A stretch of 64,000 bases of DNA from Agelas oroides (GCA_949130485.1 OX422188.1:8726443-8790442), one strand, 5' to 3'. Positions 22,069 to 42,291 are shown, counted from the first letter of the stretch. Notes: generated by a model from the letters alone, not told the origin. Made by a program: numbers and translations.

Positions 22069-22253
22069 TTCAGATCACTTACTCGTACTCTATGAATACT
22101 GTGGGCGCGAGCTCTCGGTAGAGCAGATCCGCCCCCTTTAGTCTCGGTCCCAAGCGTTACTTCGTCGCTTGGAGCCTGGTGAGTACAGCCCATATGGCAG
22201 AGTGTCTTGCTTATGCTTATCTGCTTACATGGAGTAAGGCCCAACGGGTTGCT

Positions 22254-22330
22254 TAGCCTCGTTCCAATACCCCCCCCCCCCCCCCCCCCCCCCTCCCCCT
22301 TCCAGTAAAACGGAGGAGTTGCAAGGCTAG
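22254..22330. other. Poly-C run within a TAGCCTC...GGCTA palindromic context
   Basis: TAGCCTCGTTCC at 22254 and AAGGCTA ending at 22329 bracket a run of about 22 C. The ends resemble the TAG...CTA element family but flanking duplications are not seen. The C-run length is likely unreliable. Confidence 0.4.
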
Positions 22331-22862
22331 CTGGCTGTATCAAATTACCCGATCAAGTCAAGTTATTTTCAAGATTCTCGTTAAATTACTATGGTAGCTA
22401 GGCTACAAATTCCTCATTATAATGATTATAATTATGCCTAAAAATCCCACAGGCAGTATAGCGACCTAGGTTTGCAAGCTCCACATATTCAAGCAATTGT
22501 TTCAGTATACCCAGAACCTCACAGGCATGCTGACTCCAGTGCATATCCGAGAAGAATCAGATGTTATATGAGCATGAGAGTTTCAAATGAACCAACCAAT
22601 TTTGCTGCCAGTAGTTTTATTTAGCAAAGGCTAGCTGGCTGTATCAAATTATTTTCAAGATTCCCGTTAAGTTACTATGGTATGCCTACAAATTATAATT
22701 ATTAATTCAATTATAATGATGCCTAAAAATCACACAGGCAGTTTAGTGACCTAGCTATTATAATTGATTCCCACATATTCAAGCAAATGTTTTATACCCA
22801 GAACCTCATGGGCATGCTGACTCCTGCATATCTGAGAAGAATCAGATGTTATGAGCATGAGA
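22316..22862. repeat. Diverged direct duplication, about 240-270 bp x 2
   Basis: The block beginning 'ggctagctggctgtatcaaa' and ending 'agaagaatcagatgttat...gagcatgagag' occurs at about 22325-22587 and again at 22629-22862 with many substitutions and small indels. It lies upstream of TRIM copy 1. Confidence 0.8.
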
Positions 22863-23951
22863 GGTGCTAGTTACTTGGTGCTTCTCTCACAACCAGCATC
22901 CTGCACAATGTACAGCTCTCGTTCCAATACAATAGCCAAGTAGCTAATTGTAGTCGATTGAGTCTCAGCAGTGCACAATTTTGAATTCTGGAGTAGCCAC
23001 ATAGTAACTCAGCTGACCACCTACCTAGCTACTCCAGAAAGACAACTGCGTATTATTGTGTGTGGGTTGTGGCAATTGCTATGTAATAAGATAGCTACAA
23101 CCAAAAAGTAGACACAGTTATCAAGTGGCTGAGCTAGTTCAAGCTATACCATAAACTCAAGAAAGTTAGTCCCCCCACCTCAGCTACGTACTAAAATAAT
23201 GTGTGGGATCAACCCACGGTTGCATGGCCCTAATTATAGAAACCTTTTAACAGCTCAATGGCAGAGTTGGGATAAAGTCAACCCATGTGAAGTGGAAGCT
23301 CACAGAATTTGGTCCAATCGCAAGGCAGTTGTCTAAACTTGGGTTGCTACACTGCACTCTATCCACGAACTTAGTGGTTGTTGCACTAATAGCAAGCTAG
23401 AAAAAAGACTGAGGTGTCAGGAGCAACTGAAGTTTTTTAAGGCAATGACGCTAAAGAAGGTGTTGCTGACATTTCTTGATGTCACTAGTAAGTGATGATG
23501 ACATCAAGCTTTTAAAAGGGAAAATGCAATTTGCTACTAAGAAGCTGTCAGAACTAGAAATTGAGGCCTATACCATATAGTTGATATGTGAGACCAAGCC
23601 TTCTGAAATATAATCTACAGCAGAATGCATAGTCATTGCACGAATGTTTGTGTAAAGTATGCGACTACACTCTGTAAGTCAGAAACAAACTGCTCAGTTG
23701 AACATGCTTGTGAATGTCATTCCACTTTTGCTGGTAAACTCTCTAGTGAAACAGTTGTCACCACTCTAAATGAGGACTCACCTGACTCTACTGATTCCCT
23801 GTGGTTTTAGCACTATTTTGTTCACTACATATTGCTGCCCCTCCGGGTTGACCTTTGAACTTTGAACAGTGTAGTTAGGTAATTACGTAACCACACAAAA
23901 TGGCCCCGCCTTATAATCGACTGTTTGCTGACTCAACAGAATAGTGGCAAG
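22863..23951. other. Intergenic region before the GATD1 homologue
   Basis: No supportable coding exon. It lies between the divergent TRIM copy 1 (-) and the GATD1 homologue (+), so promoter elements of the latter should lie near its right edge. I do not see a clear TATA motif there. Confidence 0.5.
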
Positions 23952-33086
<9,135 letters not shown>

Positions 33087-34013
33087 TGGCAAATGCTACG
33101 CATCAAGAATATATAATTTTATTGTCATAGTATTTGCTTGTTTATCTACATTTCAACTTGGAGGTAGTAATGACAGAGAAACTTGACTGAAACATTGGAT
33201 TTCAGTCGAACATAACCCTACATGTGTTTGTTGCTACCAGCTTTTTTCACTTGATTTGAGGTACTGAAATGGTGGAAAAAAAGAAATTACAGTGTGGTTA
33301 CCCTGGTAACACTGAACACTGAAACAACAGTTGTAAAGTGATCAGGGCTACTTCCTTAGTTTCTTTTGCTTCCTCAGCCTTTTTGTAAAGTTAATGTCCA
33401 GTACGGTTCGCATTTCATGTGAAGAAGCTTTCATTTTGAGTATCTAAATCACCTACCACACGCAACCACTATCTCTTCAATTTCCAGGGTGATTAGTTCA
33501 GATTGATGTTATCATGCACTCTTGGTGTAGTAGGACATACTCCATTTTGATGCTACCAGCTGTAGAGTAGCTACATACCTTGGGTTTCTTTATAGAAATA
33601 ACTGCCATGCTCTTGCACCACTATGCAAGGACAGTAAATTTCACCACTTTCATCTTGTACAGTTGCAGCCGTAACTGTGCTGCACATGTGGTAGCACACT
33701 AAAAAAGATAATATTCACAGTGTAATAATGTACCTGTGACATCACTGCATCTCACATGAATGACATTGTGATATTCATACTAGTAGTGGAAATTCATTGC
33801 AGCCCAATTGTTACGAGAATCTACTCAAGGTTTTCAATATATGAAAAAAAATTAATAATATTCGAGATTGTGCATGTCAGCATGTACAGGGCTAGCATAC
33901 CAATAAAAATAAGAATTAAATATTCAAAACATGTAAGCCAAGAGTTCCATATGTATTAAATATGTACGCACTAACAAAAATTTGTTGAAAAATTAAAGTG
34001 TCCAATAATTGTG
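33087..34013. other. Intergenic region between GATD1 homologue and TRIM copy 2
   Basis: The 3' ends of the convergent GATD1 homologue (+) and TRIM copy 2 (-) face each other here. The sequence is AT-rich with no supportable gene or repeat. Confidence 0.55.
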
Positions 34014-36248
34014 CTAAAACATCTGAATGCGGTTCTTCAACAGCTCACAAACGTACACCATGCCACTTCTATTTGTGACGATACCCATTGGAAATTTAAG
34101 CTCGCAGTCACTTTTTCCTATGTTTCCAAACATTGTCACAAACTCACCAGTACTTCGAAATACTGACACACAGTGATTTTTTGATTCTGTAACATATATC
34201 AGGTCTTTATAAATGTGAATGCTTTCTGGTCCAGCCAGGCAACCTTGATCGCTTCCTTTCTTTGAGAACGAAAATAAATACTGTTCTTTTGCAGTGAAAT
34301 AGAGAATACAGTTGTTAGCGTAATCAGTGATGAAAATATTTCCTGATGAATCAAATGCTATGTCGTTCGGCTGACTTGGTTTAGCTAAATCGTGACCCAA
34401 ATTTTTGAGGTCAATGCATCGATTATGTTCCAGATTGGAACTGAAGATTTGAATACGATGGTTGTCTCGATCACAAACCAACAGCTCATTTCTGTTACTC
34501 AGTGCCACACCTCTGGGATTCTTGAATTCACCTATCCCTGCTCCCTCCCTTCCCACAGAGCTCATGAGGTTGCCAGTGCTGCTGAACTTTTTCACGCAGC
34601 TTCTCTTTCCAGCTGCATCAACTACATAGATAGTCCCTTGCTTGTTTACAGCCACACTGGCTGGGTGGCTAAGATGTCCAGAGCCAATACTGCTAACCTG
34701 CCGGCCAAGATCATCCAGCTCGACAACTCTCCCTCCATTCCACTCACACACCAAAAGATTGCCATTTTCCTTTAGCGCTAATCCTCGGGGACCAGTAACC
34801 CCGTTGATCATCCCTTGGCACCTCCCAAGTTGAGATGGTGACTGCCATACGACAAGGCTGAATGGGCTTCTGGGGATCATTTTGTCATTAACACTGACTG
34901 CAATTTCATGGTTGCCTTGTGATTTGGGGCAGTAGGAGACTTGGTATTTTCCCTGACCCATGTCGCTAACATCTGCTTGAAGTATGTCACCATTGCTGAG
35001 GCACTTCACTTCAACAGAAACATTCTGAGTAGACGTGGATGCATTTCCACTCTTGTCAAATACCATGACTGTGAATGTAGCAACTTTCATCGTCTCTGCT
35101 GATTTCAGCCCTGGTCCCTCAGCAATACACTTAGACGAATCGGCCAGTGCACTGTACACAACAGCATGCTTTCGACAAGCTTCTCGGAGATGGGAAGCAC
35201 ATGATATCCTTAAAGCAAGGTTCGGTGTCTCAACTGCTTCAACATTGATCCTGGAATATTGCTGAAGTGCCAGGGTTATTTGTTCTTGTAAGAACTTGTT
35301 GAGAAGCAACAGCTCTCTTTCAGTTGATGTTTCTAGAAAATTTTCGGTAAAATCTTCCAGTCGCTGCATCTCAGCCGATATACCCTCAAGCTTTGATTGT
35401 TGTTTGCTAAGCTTCTTCACCTTACTCTTTGTCATTTGGGATATCCTTGTTTTCATGTCTGCTTTGTGTCTGTCGAGCATGCGATGAAGTCGTTCAAATG
35501 AGCTATCCACAGAATCTGCTAGGGACTTTCCTTGATCCTCTACTTTCTCCCTAATGCCTGGAACTGTTGCAGCAGCACCAGCTATGCGTTTGTGCACCAC
35601 CCTGATATTTGGAAGTTGTTCAGCGATTCCTCTTCTGCATTCCTTAACAGCTTGATTGAAATACTTGTGCTCGTGTTCTTTGTGTTCCTTATCAGCGCAA
35701 GCTTCACAAATCAACTCACCGCAGTTGCAGTAGTAACATATTCTGTGATCAAAATGCTTCCTGCACTGGAGAAATCTTTCGTTGGTACGCGTAGTTCGTG
35801 ATCGCGTTAACACTTGATGACATGGAGAATTGTCCGGACTGCGTGATAACTCCTCGAACGACACGATTTGGTGATCAGAGTGTAGAAAATTGGAGGCAGG
35901 TCCATTGCACCCTTTACAAATATACTGGCCGCAGTCGTGACAAAACGCTTCAGCTTCGGCTGTTGAACACAAATCGCACTGTATTTCACGGTCATTACGA
36001 CCGAGCCTCTGCCTCAGTTGCAGGAGGTCGAGTCCGTGGTAGACAGGGAATGCATCCGGCAGGTTCTCGGCATCTTCATCTGGAATGGTGGCATCGCGGT
36101 GACATTCTGGACAGTGGAAATCTCTGTTCCTTACGCGAAGAACTTGGATGCAGTCTCGGCAAAAGCAATGAAAGCATGGAAGCACTTTCGGGTGGCGGAA
36201 CTGGCGGCTGCAGATCGAACAGTTGACAGGAACGCTAGGGACCTCCAT
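34014..36248 (-). CDS. TRIM-NHL protein, copy 2
   Basis: Intronless. I place the start at the Met beginning MEVPSVPVNCSIC (36248), giving 744 aa, the same length as copy 1 and aligned with the starts of copies 3 and 4. The frame runs 56 codons further upstream (to 36416) through GC-rich, Ala/Gly/Arg-biased sequence that has no counterpart in the paralogues and is probably leader. It has the same domains: C3HC4 RING, two B-boxes, coiled coil, filamin and six NHL repeats, ending LLKNRIQMF. B-box 1 carries a small insertion (GPASNFLHSDH). The B-box 2 and coiled-coil region is essentially identical to copies 1 and 3. Likely an E3 ubiquitin ligase; substrate unknown. Confidence 0.92.
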   Translation of the reverse strand: MEVPSVPVNCSICSRQFRHPKVLPCFHCFCRDCIQVLRVRNRDFHCPECHRDATIPDEDAENLPDAFPVYHGLDLLQLRQRLGRNDREIQCDLCSTAEAEAFCHDCGQYICKGCNGPASNFLHSDHQIVSFEELSRSPDNSPCHQVLTRSRTTRTNERFLQCRKHFDHRICYYCNCGELICEACADKEHKEHEHKYFNQAVKECRRGIAEQLPNIRVVHKRIAGAAATVPGIREKVEDQGKSLADSVDSSFERLHRMLDRHKADMKTRISQMTKSKVKKLSKQQSKLEGISAEMQRLEDFTENFLETSTERELLLLNKFLQEQITLALQQYSRINVEAVETPNLALRISCASHLREACRKHAVVYSALADSSKCIAEGPGLKSAETMKVATFTVMVFDKSGNASTSTQNVSVEVKCLSNGDILQADVSDMGQGKYQVSYCPKSQGNHEIAVSVNDKMIPRSPFSLVVWQSPSQLGRCQGMINGVTGPRGLALKENGNLLVCEWNGGRVVELDDLGRQVSSIGSGHLSHPASVAVNKQGTIYVVDAAGKRSCVKKFSSTGNLMSSVGREGAGIGEFKNPRGVALSNRNELLVCDRDNHRIQIFSSNLEHNRCIDLKNLGHDLAKPSQPNDIAFDSSGNIFITDYANNCILYFTAKEQYLFSFSKKGSDQGCLAGPESIHIYKDLIYVTESKNHCVSVFRSTGEFVTMFGNIGKSDCELKFPMGIVTNRSGMVYVCELLKNRIQMF

Positions 36249-36400
36249 CTCCGATGTCAAGCTGCTGAATAATGCAGACAGCGCCAGCGCACAAACAGAC
36301 CACACCGTACCACAGTGAGTACCTCCGCCCGCCAGCGCAACCCTCGCCGGCCCGCGCCCGGCCCCCGTACGCGCGCGCATGATGTCACACAAGTGAGGAA
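36249..36400 (-). promoter_or_regulatory. CpG/GC-rich 5' flank of TRIM copy 2
   Basis: The sequence just upstream of the chosen start is rich in CpG ('cgccggcccgcgcccggccc', 'gtacgcgcgcgc'), unlike the AT-rich surroundings. A promoter or CpG-rich leader is plausible. No TATA motif is obvious at the spacing seen in copies 3 and 4. Confidence 0.4.
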
Positions 36401-36509
36401 GCTCCTGCTTGTTCATGAATTTGCTTGTGCATGGTTACATCTCTATGACTAAGTAGAAAAAAACATGTTATTATCTAAAATGGATGTGACTGGCAATTAG
36501 ATCTGGACT

Positions 36510-37050
36510 ACAGAAAGAAGCAGGTCGGTATCTAGAATTACAGGGGAGAGCTATTTCTATGAATCATTCGATTCCATTCATTCAGTAGCTGCAAAATGTG
36601 ACACTATCACAGGGAATAAAATATGACCATGTAGAGTTGGAAATGTTCATAGAATGCCCTCTCAACTGAGTAAAGATGAAGAGAAACAGTTACTTTCTCA
36701 GCTAATTTAATTTGGCTGAGAATAATTCCTAGGCATTCAATTGATGGTGCATTGCTCAAGTACCACAAGCAGTATTTCAGACAGAAAGAAGCAGGTCGGT
36801 ATCTAGAATTACAGGGGAGAGCTATTTCTATGAATCATTCGATTCCATTCATTCAGTAGCTGCAAAATGTGACACTATCACAGGGAATAAAATATGACCA
36901 TGTAGAGTTGGAAATGTTCATAGAATGCCCTCTCAACTGAGTAAAGATGAAGAGAAACAGTTACTTTCTCAGCTAATTTAATTTGGCTGAGAATAATTCC
37001 TAGGCATTCAATTGATGGTGCATTGCTCAAGTACCACAAGCAGTATTTCT
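36510..37050. repeat. 271-bp tandem duplication, 2 near-identical copies
   Basis: The segment starting 'acagaaagaagcaggtcggt' and ending 'accacaagcagtatttc' occurs at about 36510-36779 and 36781-37050 with no difference that I noticed. It lies upstream of TRIM copy 2. A very recent duplication or an assembly duplication are both possible. Confidence 0.93.
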
Positions 37051-37163
37051 GGATGTCTTTCGTGTTGAAGTGTGTGTGGTTGATAATTAAGTGGCTGTGA
37101 ACACTTCCTGCATGCGTGTAATCATAACAATGGTTATTAATGGTGTCTACGAGCCTGCATGTA

Positions 37164-37841
37164 AAGTCACAAAAAAGTTTGCCAAACGCAAACAAGCACA
37201 TGTAGGGATGAAATCCTCAAAAACCAACCAAACAAGACGGGAACGACACCACAATACTTTTACACCATCCCTACATCTTGTGCCATTTTGCCAAAACTGT
37301 GTGTTTGTATTTGTTTTTTAGTTGTGTGTAGAAGAGGGTTGTCTTGTAGATGGAAGGGTGTGGCGTGGGTGTGTTGTGCATAGTGAGTATGTTGTGTTGT
37401 TGGTGGTTGCTACTGAGTGTAGCAGGTATGGTCCAAGTTGTGTGTAGAAGGTGTGGAGTGAGTGAGGAGTGGTGAGTGTGTGTGGTATGTTGGAGTGTGC
37501 ATTATGTTGTTAAGTTTTATGCCTGTTTAGCATGATAGATATGGGTTGTCTTGTATACAGGTGGCTGTGAAGTGAGTAGTGGTAATTTTGTAATGCTTTG
37601 TGAAGGATGGGTTATTTTGTGAGATAGTTGAATGGAGTGAAGTACTATGTTTGTTTGTGGTTGGTGTGGGCTAATAATTACAAATGTAGAGGGTTTTGTG
37701 TTGTGTACAGGTGGCAAAATGGCACAAGATGTAGGGATGGTGTAAAAGTATTGTGGTGTCGTTCCCGTCTTGTTTGGTTGGTTTTTGAGGATTTCATCCC
37801 TACATGTGCTTGTTTGCGTTTGGCAAACTTTTTTGTGACTT
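37164..37841. mobile_element. Perfect 129-bp inverted repeat with 420-bp C-depleted spacer
   Basis: Arm 37164-37292 (starting 'aagtcacaaaaaagtttgcc') is the exact reverse complement of 37713-37841. The 420-bp spacer is strongly G/T-biased on the plus strand, with very few C, and holds loosely repeated motifs ('gttgtgtgtagaag', 'cttgtatacaggtggctg'). A minus-strand frame of 145 codons crosses spacer and right arm, but its Thr/His/Ile/Lys/Gln composition reflects the strand bias. It could be a recent foldback transposon, a long-hairpin RNA locus, or an assembly inversion. Confidence 0.85.
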
Positions 37842-38030
37842 GTTTCTGTTGTTTTTTTTTTTGTTGTTGTGTAACCACACCCCAAGTGAAATGACTTGTT
37901 ATGTAGTTTATTGTTGATGTTGATGGATTTCTGGAGGATGTTAGCTGTTTGCACTTATCCACTTGACAATGGAATCATGGGTGTAACTGTTGTCTAATTG
38001 GGTATGTGCATGTGTGTGTGAGTGGTTGTT

Positions 38031-38345
38031 CTAAGGCACTGTGGTCTCGGGGTCCTCCCAATAACGGGTATGGGAGGACGCCCTCTTGGTCTCGGGGTCC
38101 TCCCAATAACGGGTATGGGAAGATGCCCTTTTCTTTTCAGGGTTCTTCCAATAACTAGTAAGAGAGTACGCCCGGGAAGATGCCCTTTGTTTTTCCGGGT
38201 TCTTCCAGTACTTGTTACGGGACGCTTGCCTTTTGCTTTCTTTGTTTCGCAGATAGTTCTGCTTATCCCGCGCCCGTTTCTTGTGGACGTTACGCATACT
38301 GCGTTCCTTGTCAAATCCAGCACAAGTACGTCAACTGCTGTATGA
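38031..38345 (-). CDS. Possible exon of a YWxDPE/RASS repeat protein
   Basis: The minus-strand frame beginning MRNVHKKRARDKQ and continuing upstream as GFDKERS encodes tandem basic repeats: RNKYWKNPEKQRASSRA, YWKNPEKKRASSH, YWEDPETKRASSH, YWEDPE. Similar 'RYxxNPExKRAAxR' repeats are, as I recall, common at the N-termini of transposon-associated proteins of sponges and cnidarians. The repeats are also a DNA minisatellite ('cctcccaataacgggtatgg'), so the frame could be a by-product. No downstream helicase or transposase domain is visible. Confidence 0.4.
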
Positions 38346-40025
38346 AAGTAGCAACATATGCAATCGTTTGGGAATCAATCGATCGTCAAGTTCTCTACGG
38401 AAGTAGAATAACCGCAGCTGCATGCCAACTTCACGTGCTGTAGCTGTTGAACTTCTGTTGACGTAATCGCTATGAATATTCTATTCTAACAAAATGGCGT
38501 ATAGCAGCAAGCATAAGCGTGGGGTTACCTGAGAATCGCCGATTAATTCGACTTCTTTCTTTGAGAACGATGAGTGGTGGGTACAATACCCAGTAATTTA
38601 TGCTGATCTTTCGCGTTTGAATCGTTGTAATAGCTTCAGCCGTTGTCGTGCTATCGTGGTGAGCAAAAGAAGAAGAAGAAGAAGTCACAAGATAGACGAT
38701 TTGCCTTTTTTAGCGACTTGATGTCAGGTATACTTAGCGATGCTTTCCAGCAAATTTAACGATCCTGTTGCCCATGGAAGCACTCGATAATGTCTGATAT
38801 GGCTCATGGAGGCCGTTGACTTATCTAACGCGGACATTTCGAGCGTGTCATTTGTGCACTTTGAATGTGGCCGCCATTTTTTTTCGGGGTCATCCCTACA
38901 TATGGCGTACTACCGTACGCCATGATATTTCCATCTCCAGAGCCATCAGTGACGGCCAGAAAGCATTTTACATTAATCAAAACTGCTCTGCATACTTACA
39001 GAACTTTACCCTTAGCTTTTAACTGACACATATATAAATATTCTGCCTCTTTCCTCAATTTCAGACTTGCAACTTTATGTTGCGAGCAATGAAATTAAAG
39101 CTGGGCCGGGGTCAGAATGAGAGTCTGGGAATGTATTCATTATGCACTGGCCCAAGCCAGCGTATGTATATTGTCGGCAAGCACTCTAGTGAAGGGCAAT
39201 TTAAACCTCCTGCTGCTGCTGTTAAATGTAAAGGATCTTAGTGTATATATAGTCACCCCATATTAGTTCACTTGTGTCACAGCTATTAGTTCACTTGCTA
39301 GCCTGCATGCATATAACAGAACAAAGTAGGTAAACTACCTCATAGTATGTAGTACATTTGCACACCTCCACACATGTACAACTAGACCACCACAACTATG
39401 CTTGGGGTGCTGTGTGTATGATAGTATCAACTATAACAAGGTAATTCCATAGTACAATAATAATGTCAACTTGGTACTCCCTATGTACCATATGAATTGT
39501 AGATATAATTATTTATGCCTATATTGGAAGTACAGGTACGTTGTATTTTATCCTATACAGTTTAGTACACTGCATGCATAGCATCCCATAAATTGTATCC
39601 TATAATACTAGGTACAAGTGGAAATTTAAATCTAGGTTGAGGGATATGATAATTGTCCTTCTGCTTGCATGGGAGGGTAATTATACCGAAGTAGAGCTAA
39701 TGAGTAGGTGTACATAGATTTTCTTGCACATGTACATACATGCAAATGTGTGTATACAACAAGGACCAAACAGTTACCACAATTGCTATAGAATGAATCA
39801 CTGCATGTTCGAGTGTTGTGGCTTAATAGATTACCTGGGCTACACTGGACTGGGTACATTTGCTACACCATAAATCTTGTTACCATGTTATAACAAGTGC
39901 TGAACGCAGCAACAGTAAGTAAGCATGTATGCACTTCAAGGTACAATGTAGGAGAAGACAAGCTGTTAAGGAGCTCAGAACACATAAAGGACAGTCATGT
40001 AGTCAAATGTCGAACAGCAATAGCA
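38346..40025. other. Gene-poor stretch
   Basis: No supportable exon or structured repeat. Short frames lack recognisable domains. It lies between the foldback/repeat region and the 3' end of TRIM copy 3. Confidence 0.5.
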
Positions 40026-42059
40026 CTAAAACATCTGAATACGGTTATTCAGTAGTTCACAAACATACACCATGCCATATCTATTTGTTGCTATACCCAT
40101 TGGAAATTTAAGTTCACAGTCACCTTTTCCTATCCTTCCAAATGTCGTCACAAATTTTCCAGTGGTTCTAAACACTGACACACGATGGTTCTGTGATTCT
40201 GTAACGTATATCAGGTCTTTGTCTATGTGGATGCTTTCTGGTCCTGCCAGGCAACCATGATTACATCCTTCCTTTGAGAATGAGAATAAATACTGTTCCT
40301 TTGCAGTGAAATAGAGAATACAGTTGTTGGCATAATCAGTTACAAACATATTTCCTGATGAATCAAATGCTATGTCATTTGGCTGGCTGTCCTTTGCTAA
40401 ATATTGATCCAGATTTTTAAGGTCAATGCATCGAATGTGTTCCAGTTTGGAGCTAAATACTTGAATGCGATGATTGTCACGATCACAAACCAACAGTTCG
40501 TTTCTGTTACTCAATACCACTCCTCTCGGATTCCTAAATTCACCCAATCCTACACCCTCCCTTCCCACAGAGCTCATGAGGTTGCCAGTGCTGCTAAACT
40601 TCTTCATACAGCTTTTCTTTCCAGCTGCATCAACTATGTAGAGTGTTCCCTGCTTGCTTACAGCCACACTGGCTGGGTGGCTAAGCTGTCCAGAGCCGAT
40701 ACTGCCAACCTGCCGGCCAAGATCATCCAGCTCGACAACTCTCCCTCCATTCCACTCGCACACTAAAAGATTGCCATTTTCCTTCAGTGCTAATCCTCGA
40801 GGACCAGTAACTCCATCGATCATCCCTTGGCACTTTCCAAGTTGAGATGGAGGCTGCCATACAACAAGAGTGAACGGACTTCTGGGGATCATTTTGTCAT
40901 TAACACTGACTGCAATTTCATGGTCGCCTCGTGATTTGGGGCAGTAGGAGACTTGGTATTTTCCTTGACCCATGTTGCTAACATCTGCTTGAAGTATGTC
41001 ACCATTGCTGAGGCACTTCACTTCAACAGAAACATTCTGAGTAGATACACATGCAGTTCCACTCTTGTCAAATACCATGACTGTGAATGTAGCAACTTTC
41101 ATCGTCTCTGCTGATTTTAGTCCTGGTCCCTCAGCAAAGCACTTAGATGAATCGGCCAGTGCACTGTACACAACAGCATGCTTTCGGCAAGCTTCCATAA
41201 GGTAGGGACCACATGACATTTTAAAAGCAAGGTTTGGTATTTCAACTGGCTCAATACTGACTTGTGAATTATGCTGCAGTGCCTGGGTTGTTCGTTCCTG
41301 CAAGAATTTGTAAAGAATCAACAATTCCCTTTCAGTGCACGTTTTCAGGCAATTTTCGGTAAAATCCTCCAGTCGCTGCATCTCAGCCGATATACCCTCA
41401 AGCTTTGATTGTTGTTTGCTAAGTTTATGTACCTTACTCTTTGTCATTTGGGATATCCTTGTTTTCATGTCTGCTTTGTGTCTGTCGAGCATGCGATGAA
41501 GTCGTTCAAATGAGCTATCCACAGAATCTGCTAGGGACTTTCCTTGATCCTCTACTTTCTCCCTAATGCCCGGAACTGTTGCAGCAGCACCAGCTATGCG
41601 CTTGTGCACCACCCTGATATTTGGAAGTTGTTCAGCGATTCCTCTTCTGCATTCCTTAACAGCTTGATTGAAATACTTGTGCTCGTGTTCTTTGTGTTCC
41701 TTATCAGCGCAAGCTTCACAAATCAACTCACCGCAGTTGCAGTAGTAACATATTCTGTGATCAAAATGCTTCCTGCACTGGAGAAATCTTTCGTTGGCAC
41801 GCGTAGTGTTTGATCGATTCTCAGTCGGTTGCAAGAGCTCGAGTTCGTGGCAGACGGGGAACGCATCCGGCAGGTTTCCAGCATCTTCGTCTGGAAGAGT
41901 AGTATCGCGGTGACACTCTGGACAGTGGAAATCTCTGTTCCCTACTCGGAGCAACTCGATACAGTCCCGGCAGAAACAGTGAAAACATGAAAGCACCTTC
42001 GGGTTGTGGTACTGCTGGCTACAGATCGTACAGTTGACAGGAACACCAAGGACTTCCAT
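40026..42059 (-). CDS. TRIM-NHL protein, copy 3, lacking B-box 1
   Basis: Intronless, 677 aa, starting MEVLGVPVNCTIC. The RING is intact (C10, C13, C25, H27, C30, C33, C46, C49 by alignment with copy 1). Then about 66 residues present in the other copies are missing: the frame passes from FPVCHELELLQPTENRSN straight into TTRANERFLQCRKH, removing B-box 1 without breaking the frame. B-box 2, the coiled coil (essentially identical to copies 1 and 2), filamin and six NHL repeats follow, ending LLNNRIQMF. Loss of one B-box is common among TRIM proteins and does not imply loss of ligase activity. Confidence 0.9.
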   Translation of the reverse strand: MEVLGVPVNCTICSQQYHNPKVLSCFHCFCRDCIELLRVGNRDFHCPECHRDTTLPDEDAGNLPDAFPVCHELELLQPTENRSNTTRANERFLQCRKHFDHRICYYCNCGELICEACADKEHKEHEHKYFNQAVKECRRGIAEQLPNIRVVHKRIAGAAATVPGIREKVEDQGKSLADSVDSSFERLHRMLDRHKADMKTRISQMTKSKVHKLSKQQSKLEGISAEMQRLEDFTENCLKTCTERELLILYKFLQERTTQALQHNSQVSIEPVEIPNLAFKMSCGPYLMEACRKHAVVYSALADSSKCFAEGPGLKSAETMKVATFTVMVFDKSGTACVSTQNVSVEVKCLSNGDILQADVSNMGQGKYQVSYCPKSRGDHEIAVSVNDKMIPRSPFTLVVWQPPSQLGKCQGMIDGVTGPRGLALKENGNLLVCEWNGGRVVELDDLGRQVGSIGSGQLSHPASVAVSKQGTLYIVDAAGKKSCMKKFSSTGNLMSSVGREGVGLGEFRNPRGVVLSNRNELLVCDRDNHRIQVFSSKLEHIRCIDLKNLDQYLAKDSQPNDIAFDSSGNMFVTDYANNCILYFTAKEQYLFSFSKEGCNHGCLAGPESIHIDKDLIYVTESQNHRVSVFRTTGKFVTTFGRIGKGDCELKFPMGIATNRYGMVYVCELLNNRIQMF

Positions 42060-42090
42060 CTCTCCGGTTTCATAACAACAATGGTTACGC

Positions 42091-42097
42091 CCTTATA
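42091..42097 (-). promoter_or_regulatory. TATA-like box of TRIM copy 3
   Basis: On the minus strand TATAAGG lies 32-38 bp upstream of the ATG at 42059, followed further upstream by GC-rich sequence (gggcgcgggcgtgggggcgc on the plus strand). If used, the 5' leader would be only a few nucleotides long. Confidence 0.4.
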
Positions 42098-42224
42098 GAC
42101 TACGGAGCAAGCGGGCGCGGGCGTGGGGGCGCGCGCGCAAACCATGAAGCATGCATATATTTGTTCCTAACATATTCCAAGCTGTTATTATTTTGGTTGT
42201 ACACATATAGTTCGAGAATTATCC

Positions 42225-42291
42225 CTTTCGTATTATAGACTGTCTCATAAGCCTGTTTAGGCTGGTTGCTTTTATGCAAGTGACATTAAAA

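Noticed and set aside
34392..36226. Plus-strand frames antisense to TRIM copy 2 (and equivalents at the other copies)
   Set aside because: They mirror the conserved minus-strand coding sequence, lack domains and recur only because the TRIM copies are similar.
36249..36416. 56-residue N-terminal extension of TRIM copy 2
   Set aside because: GC-rich, absent from the three paralogues, and the internal Met gives exactly the 744-aa length of copy 1.
37517..37954. 145-aa minus-strand protein across the inverted repeat
   Set aside because: Composition follows the strand-biased DNA, and the start and stop lie in arm and flank sequence; no domain is recognisable.
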